Below are positions 7,852 through 16,776 of a DNA stretch of 64,000 nucleotides, in pieces; position 1 is the stretch's first letter; each line of letters begins with the position of its first letter. Under the pieces are notes generated by a model. That model was not told where the DNA came from and did no database searches. It saw nothing but the letters and a program-made list of their open reading frames with translations. The DNA comes from Streptomyces violaceorubidus (GTDB taxonomy: Bacteria; Actinomycetota; Actinomycetes; Streptomycetales; Streptomycetaceae). The translations under genes and the position numbers were made by a program. The stretch covers positions 1 through 64,000 of the forward strand of contig NZ_JODM01000014.1 of NCBI RefSeq assembly GCF_000717995.1. Direction: 5' to 3'.

Positions 7852-8441
7852 ACGACAGCAGGACGACCATGGCGGCCGCCGTGGCGGGCGGATACCTCCT
7901 CGGACGCACGAAGAAGGCCAAGCTCGCCTTCGCGGTCGGCTCCTACCTGGTGGGCCGTCGCGTCGGCCTCTCCCCCGGCCAGGTGCTCGGCCAGGGACTG
8001 GGCAGTCTGCAACGGGCGCCGCAGTTCCAGGAGTTGAGCGAGCAGGTGCGCGGCGAGCTGCTGACCGCCGGACGCGCGGCGGTCACCGCCGCGGCGAACC
8101 GTCGGCTCACCGGCCTCGCGGACAGCCTCCGCGACCGTACCGACGCGCTCACCGGCGAGGGACGGAGGGACGACGCCGGCGACGACCGCGACGACCACGA
8201 CGAGTCCTGGGACGAGGACACCCCGGACGAGGACGCCTACTTCGACGAGGAGGACCGGGCCGCGGACCGTCGGCCCGCGCCGGCGCCGTCCCGCAGGACG
8301 GCCGAGAAGGCCGCGAAGAGGCCACCGGCCAAGAAGTCCCCCGCGAAGAAGGCCCCGGCGAAGAAGGCGGCCGCCAAGAAGGCCGTACCGGCGAAGCGCC
8401 CGGCGGGCCCCGGCGGCAGGCGCGGAGGTGGGCGCGGATGA
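7848..8441 (+). CDS. gvpY: Gas vesicle cluster protein GvpY with histone H1-like tail
   Basis: A 197-residue protein occupying the gvpY position. Residues about 8-45 are hydrophobic and glycine-rich (AAAVAGGYLLGR, FAVGSYLVGRR), followed by an amphipathic helical middle. A strongly acidic stretch (DDHDESWDEDTPDEDAYFDEED) precedes a Lys/Pro/Ala tail with repeated PAKKA units like eukaryotic histone H1. The start overlaps gvpG by ATGA. GvpY is confined to actinobacterial clusters and has no known biochemical function. The tail could bind acidic surfaces or nucleic acid, which is inference from composition. Confidence 0.85.
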   Translation: MNDSRTTMAAAVAGGYLLGRTKKAKLAFAVGSYLVGRRVGLSPGQVLGQGLGSLQRAPQFQELSEQVRGELLTAGRAAVTAAANRRLTGLADSLRDRTDALTGEGRRDDAGDDRDDHDESWDEDTPDEDAYFDEEDRAADRRPAPAPSRRTAEKAAKRPPAKKSPAKKAPAKKAAAKKAVPAKRPAGPGGRRGGGRG

Positions 8442-9415
8442 CCCCCGACCGGCAACAGGGCGACGGCGGACCGTCGCCCCTCGGCGACCTCAAGGACGCC
8501 CTGGGCGGCTACCTCTCCGCCGCGGGCCACGGGCTCGTCGGCAGGGCGGGGGACCGCATCGGCTCCCTGACCGACCGTCTGACCGACTCCGCCGACGGCG
8601 GAGGTTCCGAGGGGGGCGGCGGATCCGCGGGAGGGGGCGGTTCCGCGGGAGGCGGTGGCGGTGGCGGTGGCGGTGGTTCGAAGGGCGGCGGCGGCAGCGT
8701 CAAGGCGACGCACATCATGGAGACCGTCGACATCGGCGTCCCCCTGCGCACCGTCTACGACCAGTGGACCCAGCTCCAGGACTTCAGCGGCTTCACCAAG
8801 GGCGTCCAGAGCGTCAGCCCGCACGACGAGGTGAGCTCGGACTGGACCGCCAAGATCGCCTTCTCGACCCGCAGTTGGAAGGCGACCGTCCAGGAGCAGA
8901 TCCCGGACCAGCGGATCGCCTGGACCTCCGAGGGCGCCAAGGGGAGCACCAACGGAGTGGTCACCTTCCACGAGTTGGCGCCCCGGCTGACCCGGGTCGT
9001 CGTGGTCGTGGAGTACTACCCGGCGGGCTTCTTCGAGAAGACCGGGAACCTCTGGCGCGCCCAGGGACGCCGACTGCGACTGGACCTGAAGCACTTCGCG
9101 CGGCACGTGACCATGACGGACGGCGAGGAGGTCGAGGGCTGGCGCGGCGAGATCCGCGACGGCGAGGTCGTCATGAGCCACGAGGAAGCGCTGGAGGAGG
9201 AGAACTCCCAGGACTCCGACGACTACGACGACGCCGAGGACGGGGACGACGCCGAGGACGGGGATGACGCCGAGGACGAGGACCGGTACGAGGACGACGA
9301 GGAAGGCGAGTACGACGACGAGGAGGAGCCGTATGCGGACGAGGAAGACGCCGAGGACGAGGACGACGAGGAAGACGACGACGCGGACGACCGGCGCGCC
9401 CGCCCGCATCGCTGA
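8438..9415 (+). CDS. gvpZ: GvpZ-like SRPBCC-domain protein with Gly-rich linker and polyacidic tail
   Basis: A 325-residue protein in the gvpZ position. An N-terminal helical region (residues about 1-48) is joined by a roughly 40-residue linker of repeated GGGGS-like units to an SRPBCC/START-type hydrophobic-ligand domain. That domain is marked by METVDIGVPLRTVYDQWTQL, FSTRSWKATVQEQIPDQRIAW and LTRVVVVVEYYP. From about residue 250 the tail is almost wholly Asp/Glu with Tyr. It overlaps gvpY by ATGA with a GGAGG site. Role in vesicle assembly unknown; SRPBCC folds usually bind hydrophobic ligands, so chaperoning of the hydrophobic wall protein is a reasonable guess. Confidence 0.85.
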   Translation: MTPDRQQGDGGPSPLGDLKDALGGYLSAAGHGLVGRAGDRIGSLTDRLTDSADGGGSEGGGGSAGGGGSAGGGGGGGGGGSKGGGGSVKATHIMETVDIGVPLRTVYDQWTQLQDFSGFTKGVQSVSPHDEVSSDWTAKIAFSTRSWKATVQEQIPDQRIAWTSEGAKGSTNGVVTFHELAPRLTRVVVVVEYYPAGFFEKTGNLWRAQGRRLRLDLKHFARHVTMTDGEEVEGWRGEIRDGEVVMSHEEALEEENSQDSDDYDDAEDGDDAEDGDDAEDEDRYEDDEEGEYDDEEEPYADEEDAEDEDDEEDDDADDRRARPHR

Positions 9416-9436
9416 CGCCGCCCCGGGGAGCAGGCG

Positions 9437-9777
9437 GTGACCGACCTCGACCACCGGTATCCGGGCCCGGAGGCAGAGCCCTACGGGCCCCCTTCGGGAA
9501 GCCTCGCCGACCTCCTCGAACGCGTCCTCGACAAAGGCATCGTCATCGCCGGCGACATCAAGATCGACCTTCTCGACATCGAACTGCTGACGATCCGGCT
9601 GCGGTTGTTCATCGCCTCCGTGGACACCGCCAAGAAGGCGGGCATCGACTGGTGGGAGACCGATCCCGCGCTGTCGTCCCGGGCCGCGCGGGACGCGCTC
9701 GCCGAGGAGAACGCGCGGTTGCGGGAGCGCCTCGACGCCCTGGAAGGGGCCGCCGACCAGACGGCGGGAGCCGTGCG

Positions 9778-9781
<4 letters not shown>
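9437..9781 (+). CDS. gvpJ: Gas vesicle protein GvpJ (GvpA-like minor protein)
   Basis: A 114-residue GvpA-family protein of the GvpJ type. The conserved wall-protein core is at about residues 20-75: SLADLLERVLDKGIVIAGDI, DIELLTIRLRLFIASVDTA, then GIDWWETDP, the GvpJ-type continuation. The C-terminal part is a coiled-coil helix (LAEENARLRERLDALEG). GvpJ is a minor assembly component, presumed to help shape the conical ends. The GTG start has GGGGAG upstream and follows gvpZ by 21 bases. Confidence 0.9.
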
Positions 9782-10646
<865 letters not shown>

Positions 10647-10650
<4 letters not shown>

Positions 10651-10895
10651 CCGTCCCGGACGCCCGTACCCCGGGCCCGGCTCCCGTGCCCTGGGACGGT
10701 CCGGAGCCGTACGCACCGGTCGGGGTGCCCCTGGTCGACCTGCTGGACCGGGTGCTGGCGACCGGGGTCGTGGTCAGCGGCGATCTGGTCCTGGCCGTCG
10801 CGGACGTACCGCTGGTGCGGATCTCCCTGCACGCGCTGCTGTCGTCCGTGAGCGAGCGGGTGCCCGCTCCCTGGCCGGACAGCGGGCCGCTGTGA
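10647..10895 (+). CDS. gvpS: Gas vesicle protein GvpS (short GvpA-like protein)
   Basis: An 82-residue GvpA-family protein. The core VPLVDLLDRVLATGVVVSGDL followed by LVRISLHALLSSV aligns with the wall-protein helices and strands. The N-terminus is Pro-rich. GvpS is a minor GvpA-like component of bacterial clusters. The ATG overlaps gvpL by ATGA and has an AGGAGG site. Confidence 0.88.
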
Positions 10896-11194
10896 CCGCG
10901 CCCCGCGACCGTGCCGCCCATGCCCTCGACCTTGACCCCGAGCGGGTCACCAACGACCTCGCCGCGCTGGTCCTGACCGTGGTGGAGCTGCTGCGCCAGC
11001 TCATGGAGCGGCAGGCCGTGCGCCGCTTCGACGAGGGGACGCTGAGCGCGGAGCAGGAGGACCGGCTCGGTACGGCGCTCATGCTGCTCGACGAGCGCAT
11101 GGACGACCTGTGCGCGCAGCACGGCTTGAGCCGCTCCGACCTGAACCTCGACCTGGGCCCGCTGGGCCCCCTGCTGGCGGACCCGGAGCCGTAG
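10892..11194 (+). CDS. gvpK: Gas vesicle protein GvpK
   Basis: A 100-residue GvpK, last gene of the operon. The conserved sequence LDLDPERVTNDLAALVLTVV, ELLRQLMERQAVRRF and LGTALMLLDERMDDL covers nearly the whole length. GvpK is an accessory protein needed for assembly. The GTG overlaps gvpS by GTGA, completing an unbroken chain of coupled genes. No strong terminator follows; the next gene is a separate regulator 115 bases on. Confidence 0.92.
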   Translation: MTAPRDRAAHALDLDPERVTNDLAALVLTVVELLRQLMERQAVRRFDEGTLSAEQEDRLGTALMLLDERMDDLCAQHGLSRSDLNLDLGPLGPLLADPEP

Positions 11195-11259
11195 GGCACG
11201 GCGACGGTGCGGCACCCCGGGCGTGCGGGAAGGCCCGGACACCCGGGACGAGCGATCGT

Positions 11260-11285
11260 TATGATGGCGCGGAATCGCTCAAACG
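11260..11285 (+). promoter_or_regulatory. Promoter and operator of the DeoR/LacI-type regulator
   Basis: A -10-like TATGAT (11260-11265) is followed by the 10-mer CGCTCAAACG (11276-11285). The same 10-mer occurs inverted between this regulator and the transporter operon it precedes. That suggests autoregulation and control of the operon by one repressor. The hexamer assignment is by eye. Confidence 0.5.
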
Positions 11286-11309
11286 AACATTCTCGGGTGG
11301 GGAGACCTG

Positions 11310-12413
11310 ATGCGGGAGCCGGTCGATCTCAGGCGCCAGCGGATACTGGCGGCGGTCCAGGCGCGCGGTACCGCGCGGGTGCGTGACCTCGCCGACGAGT
11401 TGCAGGTCTCGGTGGTCACCGTGCGCCGGGACGTCGAGGAGCTGACGCGCGAGGGCCGGCTGAGCCGGGGCCACGGGGTCGTGCGGTCGACGCTGCCGGC
11501 CCGGGAGACCGTCGCCGAGGCGGTCCCGGCGGCCGGGGACCGGGTGGCCGTGGTGGTTCCCGTGCGGCACTCGTACCTGACCGAGACCCTGCACGGGGCC
11601 CGCACGGTCCTGGAACGGGCGGGGGTGCGCATGGCCCTGCACCTCGCGCCGCAGGCCTCCGGCGCCGAACGCCCGCTGGTGGAGCGGGCGCTGGCGGACG
11701 GCGCGGACGGGCTGCTGATCGCGCCGCGGTGGCGCGCGCGGGCCGACGAGGAGGCCGACCACGAGTGGCTGGCCGGGGTCGGGGTGCCGACGGTGCTGAT
11801 GGAGCGCCGCCCGTGGCGCGGCAGCGCGCTGCACGCCCTGGACTCGGTGTGCTCGGACCACTGGTACGGCGCGCATCTGGCGGTGGAGCACCTGGTGGGG
11901 CTGGGGCACCGGCGGATCGTGTTCGCCACCCGGCACGACAGCCCCACCGCACGCGCGCTGCGTGCCGCGTTCACCGAGATCGCCGGGGCGCATCCCCTGG
12001 TGGAGCGGTGGGCGTGGGCGCTGGTGGCGCCGGAGGCCGGGGTCGACGGGCCGTACGGCGCCGACGAGACCGCCGAACCGGCCGCGCTGATGCGCGGGGT
12101 CGGTGCGACCGCGATGGTGCTGCACGGCGACGTGGACGCGCTGATGGTCGTCCAGCGGCTCGCGGAGGAGGGCGTGCGGGTGCCGGAGGACTGCTCGGTG
12201 GTCGCGTACGACGACGTGGTGGCCGGTCTCGCCTCGCCCCCGCTGACGGCCGTGTCGCCGCCGAAGGCCGAGGTGGGGCACACGGCGGCGGAGCTGCTGC
12301 TCCAGCGGCTGGCCGAGGCGCCCGGGAGCCGGCCGGGCCGGCGGGTCGAGCTGCTGCCGCGGCTGATGGTCCGCGGGTCGACCGACCGGCCGTGCGAAAC
12401 GCTCGGCGAATGA
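11310..12413 (+). CDS. DeoR-type HTH / LacI-type sensor hybrid transcriptional regulator
   Basis: A 367-residue regulator predicted to repress the downstream sugar operon. Residues about 5-60 form a DeoR-type winged helix (RRQRILAAVQARG, then LADELQVSVVTVRRDVEELT with the EGRLSRGHGVV wing). The rest is a periplasmic-binding-protein-like sensor as in LacI/GalR (VAVVVPVRHSYLTETLHGA; LVGLGHRRIVFATR; VPEDCSVVAYDDV). This combination is common in Streptomyces carbohydrate loci. The ATG follows GGGGAG. The same 10-base motif flanks the gene on both sides. The inducer is unknown, probably a sugar or uronide brought in by the linked transporter. Confidence 0.85.
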   Translation: MREPVDLRRQRILAAVQARGTARVRDLADELQVSVVTVRRDVEELTREGRLSRGHGVVRSTLPARETVAEAVPAAGDRVAVVVPVRHSYLTETLHGARTVLERAGVRMALHLAPQASGAERPLVERALADGADGLLIAPRWRARADEEADHEWLAGVGVPTVLMERRPWRGSALHALDSVCSDHWYGAHLAVEHLVGLGHRRIVFATRHDSPTARALRAAFTEIAGAHPLVERWAWALVAPEAGVDGPYGADETAEPAALMRGVGATAMVLHGDVDALMVVQRLAEEGVRVPEDCSVVAYDDVVAGLASPPLTAVSPPKAEVGHTAAELLLQRLAEAPGSRPGRRVELLPRLMVRGSTDRPCETLGE

Positions 12414-12428
12414 GCGTTTGAGCGTTTC
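12396..12428. promoter_or_regulatory. Operator/hairpin between regulator and ABC operon
   Basis: GAAACGCTC and GAGCGTTTC form a 9-base inverted repeat that brackets the regulator's stop codon. The right side contains CGTTTGAGCG (12415-12424), the exact reverse complement of the 10-mer upstream of the regulator, within a GCGTTT-GAGCGTTT direct repeat. A following run of T and TTCTTC could make it a terminator as well. Both uses are inferred. Confidence 0.6.
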
Positions 12429-12538
12429 TTTTTCTTCTGATCGATCTATTGACCGTTTGGGTCGGGGCGTTCAGGATTCCCGTGTCTCGAAGAGTCGTGT
12501 CCGCACCCGCGCGGACCCGCAGGAGCCGCGGAGGCGCC

Positions 12539-13870
12539 ATGCCCGGACGACCCAGCCGTCGCTCCGTGCTCGCCGCGATGACCGCCCTACCCCTGGCAGG
12601 AGCCGCGAGCGCCTGCACCGGGGGGAACGGAGCATCGTCGGCCCGCACGGGCACCACCACCCGCATCACCTTCTGGTCCGCCCTGCGCGGCAGCCAGGAG
12701 GTGGTCGACGCGTTCAACCGCACGCACCGCACCGTCCAGGTGGAGTTCCAGCAGATCCCCTCCGGCGGACAGGGCGGATACGCCAAGCTCAGCAACGCCG
12801 CCCGGGCCGGGAACGCGCCCGATGTCGCCACCCTGGAGTATCCGCAGGTGCCGGGGTTCGCCATCGACGGCGTCGCCCGCGACATCACCGACCTGGTCAG
12901 TGACGGTCTGCGTCGCAAGCTGCTGCCGCAGGCGCTCGGCCTGACCACGTTCGAACGCAGGGTGTTCGCCGTGCCGCTGGACGTCGAGCCCATGGTGATG
13001 CACTACCGCGCCGACCTGTTCGACCGCTACGGGCTGGAGGTCGCCCGCACCTGGGAGGAGTTCGCCGAGCAGGCCGCGACCGTGCGCCGCAAGGCACCCG
13101 ACCGCCGGCTGGTGCTCTTCCCCACCGACGGGATGACCCAGTTCGCCTGCTACGCCTGGCAGGCGGGCGCCCGGTGGTTCGACACCTCCGAGGGCGCCTG
13201 GAACGTCTCCCTCGCCGACGCGCCCTCCCGGCGGGTCGCCGAGTACTGGCAGGGGCTGATCGACCGCGACGACGTCTTCGTGAACGCCGTCGAGAGCAGG
13301 CAGTCCGACGCGCAGATCGGCAACGGGCTGGTCCTCACCCGGCTCAGCGGCGCCTGGGACGCCGGCGCCCAGATGAACGCGCGACCCGGGCAGAAGGGCC
13401 AGTGGCGGATCGCGCCGCTGCCGCAGTGGGACCCGGCGAGCCCCTCGGCCGGCACCCACGGCGGCTCGACCTTCGCGGTCACCAAGGACAGCCAGCACCC
13501 GGAGGCCGCGATGGAGTTCATCGAGTGGCAGGTCTCCCACCCCGACGCGCTGCGCGCCCGCCTCTCCAGCGGCACCAGCAGCCAGTACCCGGCGGCGCCG
13601 GGACTGGTCTCCGTGGGCCGCGACGCCTTCGACCGCTCGTACTACGGCGGTCAGGACATCTACTCCCTGTTCGAGCGGGAGGCCGCGAAGATCGGCGACC
13701 AGTGGCTGTGGGGCCCGCGGATGAGCGCCACCCAGAAGGTCATGCAGGACTCCTTCGCCCGCGTCGGCGGCGGCCAGGGCAGTCTCGTCGAGTCGCTGCG
13801 CACCGCGCAGGAGGGCACCATGCCCGATCTCAAGGCCCTCGGCCTGTCCACCACCCAGCGCAGCACCTGA
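12539..13870 (+). CDS. Extracellular solute-binding lipoprotein of a carbohydrate ABC importer
   Basis: A 443-residue family 1 solute-binding protein (SBP_bac_1). The start is the ATG 8 bases after CGGAGG; an upstream in-frame start would add an unlikely basic leader. The signal peptide has a twin-Arg (PSRRSVLAAM) and a lipobox-like LAGAASAC, so it is probably a membrane-anchored lipoprotein. Mature features include ITFWSALRGSQEVVDAFN, PDVATLEYPQVPGFA and GGSTFAVTKDSQHPEAAMEF. It delivers a sugar or oligosaccharide to the two permeases that follow. No dedicated ATPase is present, so the shared MsiK-type ATPase of Streptomyces presumably powers it. Confidence 0.88.
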   Translation: MPGRPSRRSVLAAMTALPLAGAASACTGGNGASSARTGTTTRITFWSALRGSQEVVDAFNRTHRTVQVEFQQIPSGGQGGYAKLSNAARAGNAPDVATLEYPQVPGFAIDGVARDITDLVSDGLRRKLLPQALGLTTFERRVFAVPLDVEPMVMHYRADLFDRYGLEVARTWEEFAEQAATVRRKAPDRRLVLFPTDGMTQFACYAWQAGARWFDTSEGAWNVSLADAPSRRVAEYWQGLIDRDDVFVNAVESRQSDAQIGNGLVLTRLSGAWDAGAQMNARPGQKGQWRIAPLPQWDPASPSAGTHGGSTFAVTKDSQHPEAAMEFIEWQVSHPDALRARLSSGTSSQYPAAPGLVSVGRDAFDRSYYGGQDIYSLFEREAAKIGDQWLWGPRMSATQKVMQDSFARVGGGQGSLVESLRTAQEGTMPDLKALGLSTTQRST

Positions 13871-13895
13871 GCCGACGAAAGGCAGGTGACACCCC

Positions 13896-14882
13896 ATGAC
13901 CACGACGACCCCCGCACGGGTGGCGACCGGCGCCTCGCGCGCCACCGCCCCGGACGGCCCCGCCTCCGGGCTGCGGGCCCGCAGAGCGGCCAAGCGCCGT
14001 CAACTGACCGCCGCCGGCGTCCTCATGACGCCGTTCTTCGCCCTGCTGATCACCGTCTTCCTGATTCCCGTCGGCACCGCCGTCTACCTCAGCTTCTTCA
14101 GCGACGACCAGCCCGGCCTCGGCTTCGGCCCCGAACGCACGGTCTTCGTCGGTCTGCGCTCCTACGCGGCCGTGCTCACCGACCCCACCTTCCTCGGCGG
14201 CCTCGGCACGGTCGCCCTGTACTGCCTGATCTACATCCCGCTGATGGTCCTCGGCGCACTCGCGCTCGCCCTGCTGCTCGACTCCGGCGTGGTGCGGCTG
14301 CGCGCCTTCGCCCAGCTCGGCCTGTTCCTGCCGCACGCGGTGCCCGGCATCATCGCGGCGCTGATCTGGCTGTACCTGTACACGCCCGGCATCAGTCCGG
14401 TCATCGAGCTGTTCGCGAAGGGCGACATCACGATCGACTTCCTGGGCGTGCACACGGTGGTCCCGTCCATCGTGAACATCGCCCTGTGGAGCAACCTCGG
14501 CTACAACATGGTGGTCTTCTACGCCGCGCTCCAGGCCGTGCCGCGCGAGGTGATCGAGGCGTCCGTCGTCGACGGCGCCGGGCCGGTGCGCACGGCGCTC
14601 CAGGTCAAGACGCCGCTGGTGCGGGCCTCCATCGTGATGGTCTCGATCTTCACCCTGATCTGGGCGCTCCAGCTGTTCACCGAGCCGATGCTGCTCAGCC
14701 AGTCCTCCCCGATGATCAACTCGCGCTTCTCGCCCAGCATGTACATCTACGACGCGGCCTTCACGCGCAACAACTACAGCCTCGCGGCGGCCGCCTCGGT
14801 GGTCCTGCTGGTGTGCACCATCGCCCTGTCGTACGGCGTCACCCGCTTCACCAGCCGCGCCGACTCCGAGGAGGTCCGATGA
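13896..14882 (+). CDS. Carbohydrate ABC transporter permease (MalF/UgpA type)
   Basis: A 328-residue inner-membrane permease with a basic 45-residue cytosolic N-terminus and six predicted membrane segments. The first is near LMTPFFALLITVFLIPVGTA. The EAA loop that contacts the ATPase is EVIEASVVDGAGPVRTALQV. It sits 25 bases after the binding-protein gene and overlaps the next permease by ATGA. It forms the membrane channel with that partner. Substrate not deducible, but the linked DUF2264 gene hints at a uronide- or rhamnose-containing glycan fragment. Confidence 0.9.
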   Translation: MTTTTPARVATGASRATAPDGPASGLRARRAAKRRQLTAAGVLMTPFFALLITVFLIPVGTAVYLSFFSDDQPGLGFGPERTVFVGLRSYAAVLTDPTFLGGLGTVALYCLIYIPLMVLGALALALLLDSGVVRLRAFAQLGLFLPHAVPGIIAALIWLYLYTPGISPVIELFAKGDITIDFLGVHTVVPSIVNIALWSNLGYNMVVFYAALQAVPREVIEASVVDGAGPVRTALQVKTPLVRASIVMVSIFTLIWALQLFTEPMLLSQSSPMINSRFSPSMYIYDAAFTRNNYSLAAAASVVLLVCTIALSYGVTRFTSRADSEEVR

Positions 14883-15742
14883 GCGCCGCCGACAGCTCCC
14901 TGCTCCGCCCGAAGATGCTGGGCCGGGCGACCGTCAACGTGGTCGTCGCCGTCTCCGTCCTCTACACGCTGCTGCCGGTGCTGTGGCTGGTGCTCGCCTC
15001 GGCCAAGAACCGGGACGCGCTGTTCAGCAGCGACCTGCTCTCCCTGAGCGACTTCTCCTTCCTCCAGAACCTGAAGGACGTCTTCGCCATGGACGGCGGG
15101 CTGTACGGCCGCTGGTACGTCAACAGCCTGCTGTACGCGGTGATCGGCGCCGCGGTCGGCGCGCTGGTGAGTGTGGCCTGCGGCTACGCCTTCGACAAGT
15201 ACCGCTTCCGGCACAAGGAGAAGCTGTTCGGCCTGGTCCTGGCGGCGGTCATGGTGCCGCAGACCGTGCTCGCGCTGCCGCTGTACCTGATGGCCTCCGA
15301 GGCCGGCCTGGTCAACACCTTCTGGGCGGTCTTCGTCCCGGTGCTCTTCAATCCGTTCGGCGTCTACCTCGGCCGGATCTTCGCGCGGGGCTACGTGCCC
15401 GACGAGGTGCTGGAGGCGGCGCGCGTGGACGGGGCCGGGGAGCTGGTGACGTACGCCCGGGTGGCGCTCAGGATGCTCGGCCCCGGCCTGATCACGGTCT
15501 TCCTCTTCCAGCTGACCGCGATCTGGAACAACTTCTTCCTGCCCATGGTGATGCTGTCCGACCAGGACCTCTATCCCGTCAGTCTCGGGCTGTACCAGTG
15601 GAACAGCTCGGCGTCGGTGTCGCCCGAGTACTACCCCGTGGTGATCATGGGCTCGCTGCTCGCCGTACTGCCGCTCATCCTCGCCTTCGTGCTGCTCCAG
15701 CGTTTCTGGCGCAGCGGCCTGACCGCCGGAGCCGTCAAGTGA
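14879..15742 (+). CDS. Carbohydrate ABC transporter permease (MalG/UgpE type)
   Basis: A 287-residue second permease with six predicted membrane helices, beginning VNVVVAVSVLYTLLPVLWLV. The EAA loop is EVLEAARVDGAGELVTYARV, and it ends with the usual LLQRFWRSGLTAGAVK of MalG-type proteins. It overlaps both neighbours by 4 bases, so stoichiometric production by coupled translation is likely. Confidence 0.9.
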   Translation: MSAADSSLLRPKMLGRATVNVVVAVSVLYTLLPVLWLVLASAKNRDALFSSDLLSLSDFSFLQNLKDVFAMDGGLYGRWYVNSLLYAVIGAAVGALVSVACGYAFDKYRFRHKEKLFGLVLAAVMVPQTVLALPLYLMASEAGLVNTFWAVFVPVLFNPFGVYLGRIFARGYVPDEVLEAARVDGAGELVTYARVALRMLGPGLITVFLFQLTAIWNNFFLPMVMLSDQDLYPVSLGLYQWNSSASVSPEYYPVVIMGSLLAVLPLILAFVLLQRFWRSGLTAGAVK

Positions 15743-16776
15743 CCGTGCACGCCCCCGACTCCCCCGGCGGGTCCCGGCCCCGCGCCGCCGTGGCCATGTC
15801 CCCGGACGCGGCCTCGGCCGTCCTGGACCCCCAGTCGCTCGCCGCGTTCCGCCGGGTCTGCGACCTCGCGCCGTTCCCGGTGCTCGACGACCTGACCACG
15901 GCGCGGGCCGCGTCCGTACTGGCGGACGTGGAGCTGCTGATCACCGGGTGGGGCTGTCCGCCCCTGGACGCGCGGGTGCTGCGGGCGGCGCCCGGGCTGC
16001 GGGCCGTGGTGCACACGGCGGGCAGTGTCCGCGGCCACGTCACGGACGCGTGCTGGGAGCGGGGCGTCGAGGTCTCCTCGGCCGCCGCGGCCAACGCGCT
16101 GCCCGTGGCGGAGTACACGCTCGGCATGATCCTGCTGTCCGGCAAGCGGGTGCTGGAGCGGGCCCGCGACTTCCGGGTGTCCCGGACCCGCGGCAACTGG
16201 CTGCGCACCTCGCGCGGAGTGGGCAACTACCGCCGCACGGTGGGGATCCTGTCGGCGTCGCTGATCGGCCGCCGGGTCGTGGAACTGCTGCGGCCGCACG
16301 ACGTGGAGGTCCTGCTGCACGACCCGTACGTCACCGACGCGGAGGCCGCCGCGCTGGGCGTCGAGAGCGTGGGGCTGCCGGAGCTGTTCGCGCGCTGCGA
16401 CACCGTCAGCGTGCACACCCCGCTGCTGCCCACGACCCGTGGTCTGGTGAGCCGTGCGCTGATCGACGCGATGCCCGCCGACGCGGTGCTGATCAACACC
16501 TCCCGCGGTGCGGTCGTCGACCAGGAGGCGCTCACCGACGCCGTGACGGCGGGCCGGATCAGGGCCGTGCTGGACGTCACCGACCCCGAGGTGCTGCCGC
16601 CGGACCACCCGCTGTGGGACTGCCAGCACGCCCTGATCACCCCGCACCTGGCCGGTTCCGAGGGCAACGAGTGGCGCCGGCTGGCCGACCTCGCCCTCGC
16701 CGAGACGACCCGCTGGGCGTCCGGCTCCGGCTTCCTCCATCCCGTACGACGCGAAAGGCTGGCGTTCCTGGCATGA
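15739..16776 (+). CDS. D-isomer-specific 2-hydroxyacid dehydrogenase
   Basis: A 345-residue NAD-dependent dehydrogenase of the phosphoglycerate dehydrogenase superfamily. The catalytic Arg is in INTSRGAVVD, the Glu in LDVTDPEVLP and the His in TPHLAGSEGN. The cofactor loop reads VGILSASLIGRR, so the middle glycine of the usual GxGxxG-type loop is Ser. Other members of this branch have a variant loop too, but cofactor affinity should be checked. The GTG overlaps the permease by GTGA. In this operon it probably reduces or oxidises a keto/hydroxy acid from the imported sugar or uronic acid. Confidence 0.82.
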   Translation: MTVHAPDSPGGSRPRAAVAMSPDAASAVLDPQSLAAFRRVCDLAPFPVLDDLTTARAASVLADVELLITGWGCPPLDARVLRAAPGLRAVVHTAGSVRGHVTDACWERGVEVSSAAAANALPVAEYTLGMILLSGKRVLERARDFRVSRTRGNWLRTSRGVGNYRRTVGILSASLIGRRVVELLRPHDVEVLLHDPYVTDAEAAALGVESVGLPELFARCDTVSVHTPLLPTTRGLVSRALIDAMPADAVLINTSRGAVVDQEALTDAVTAGRIRAVLDVTDPEVLPPDHPLWDCQHALITPHLAGSEGNEWRRLADLALAETTRWASGSGFLHPVRRERLAFLA

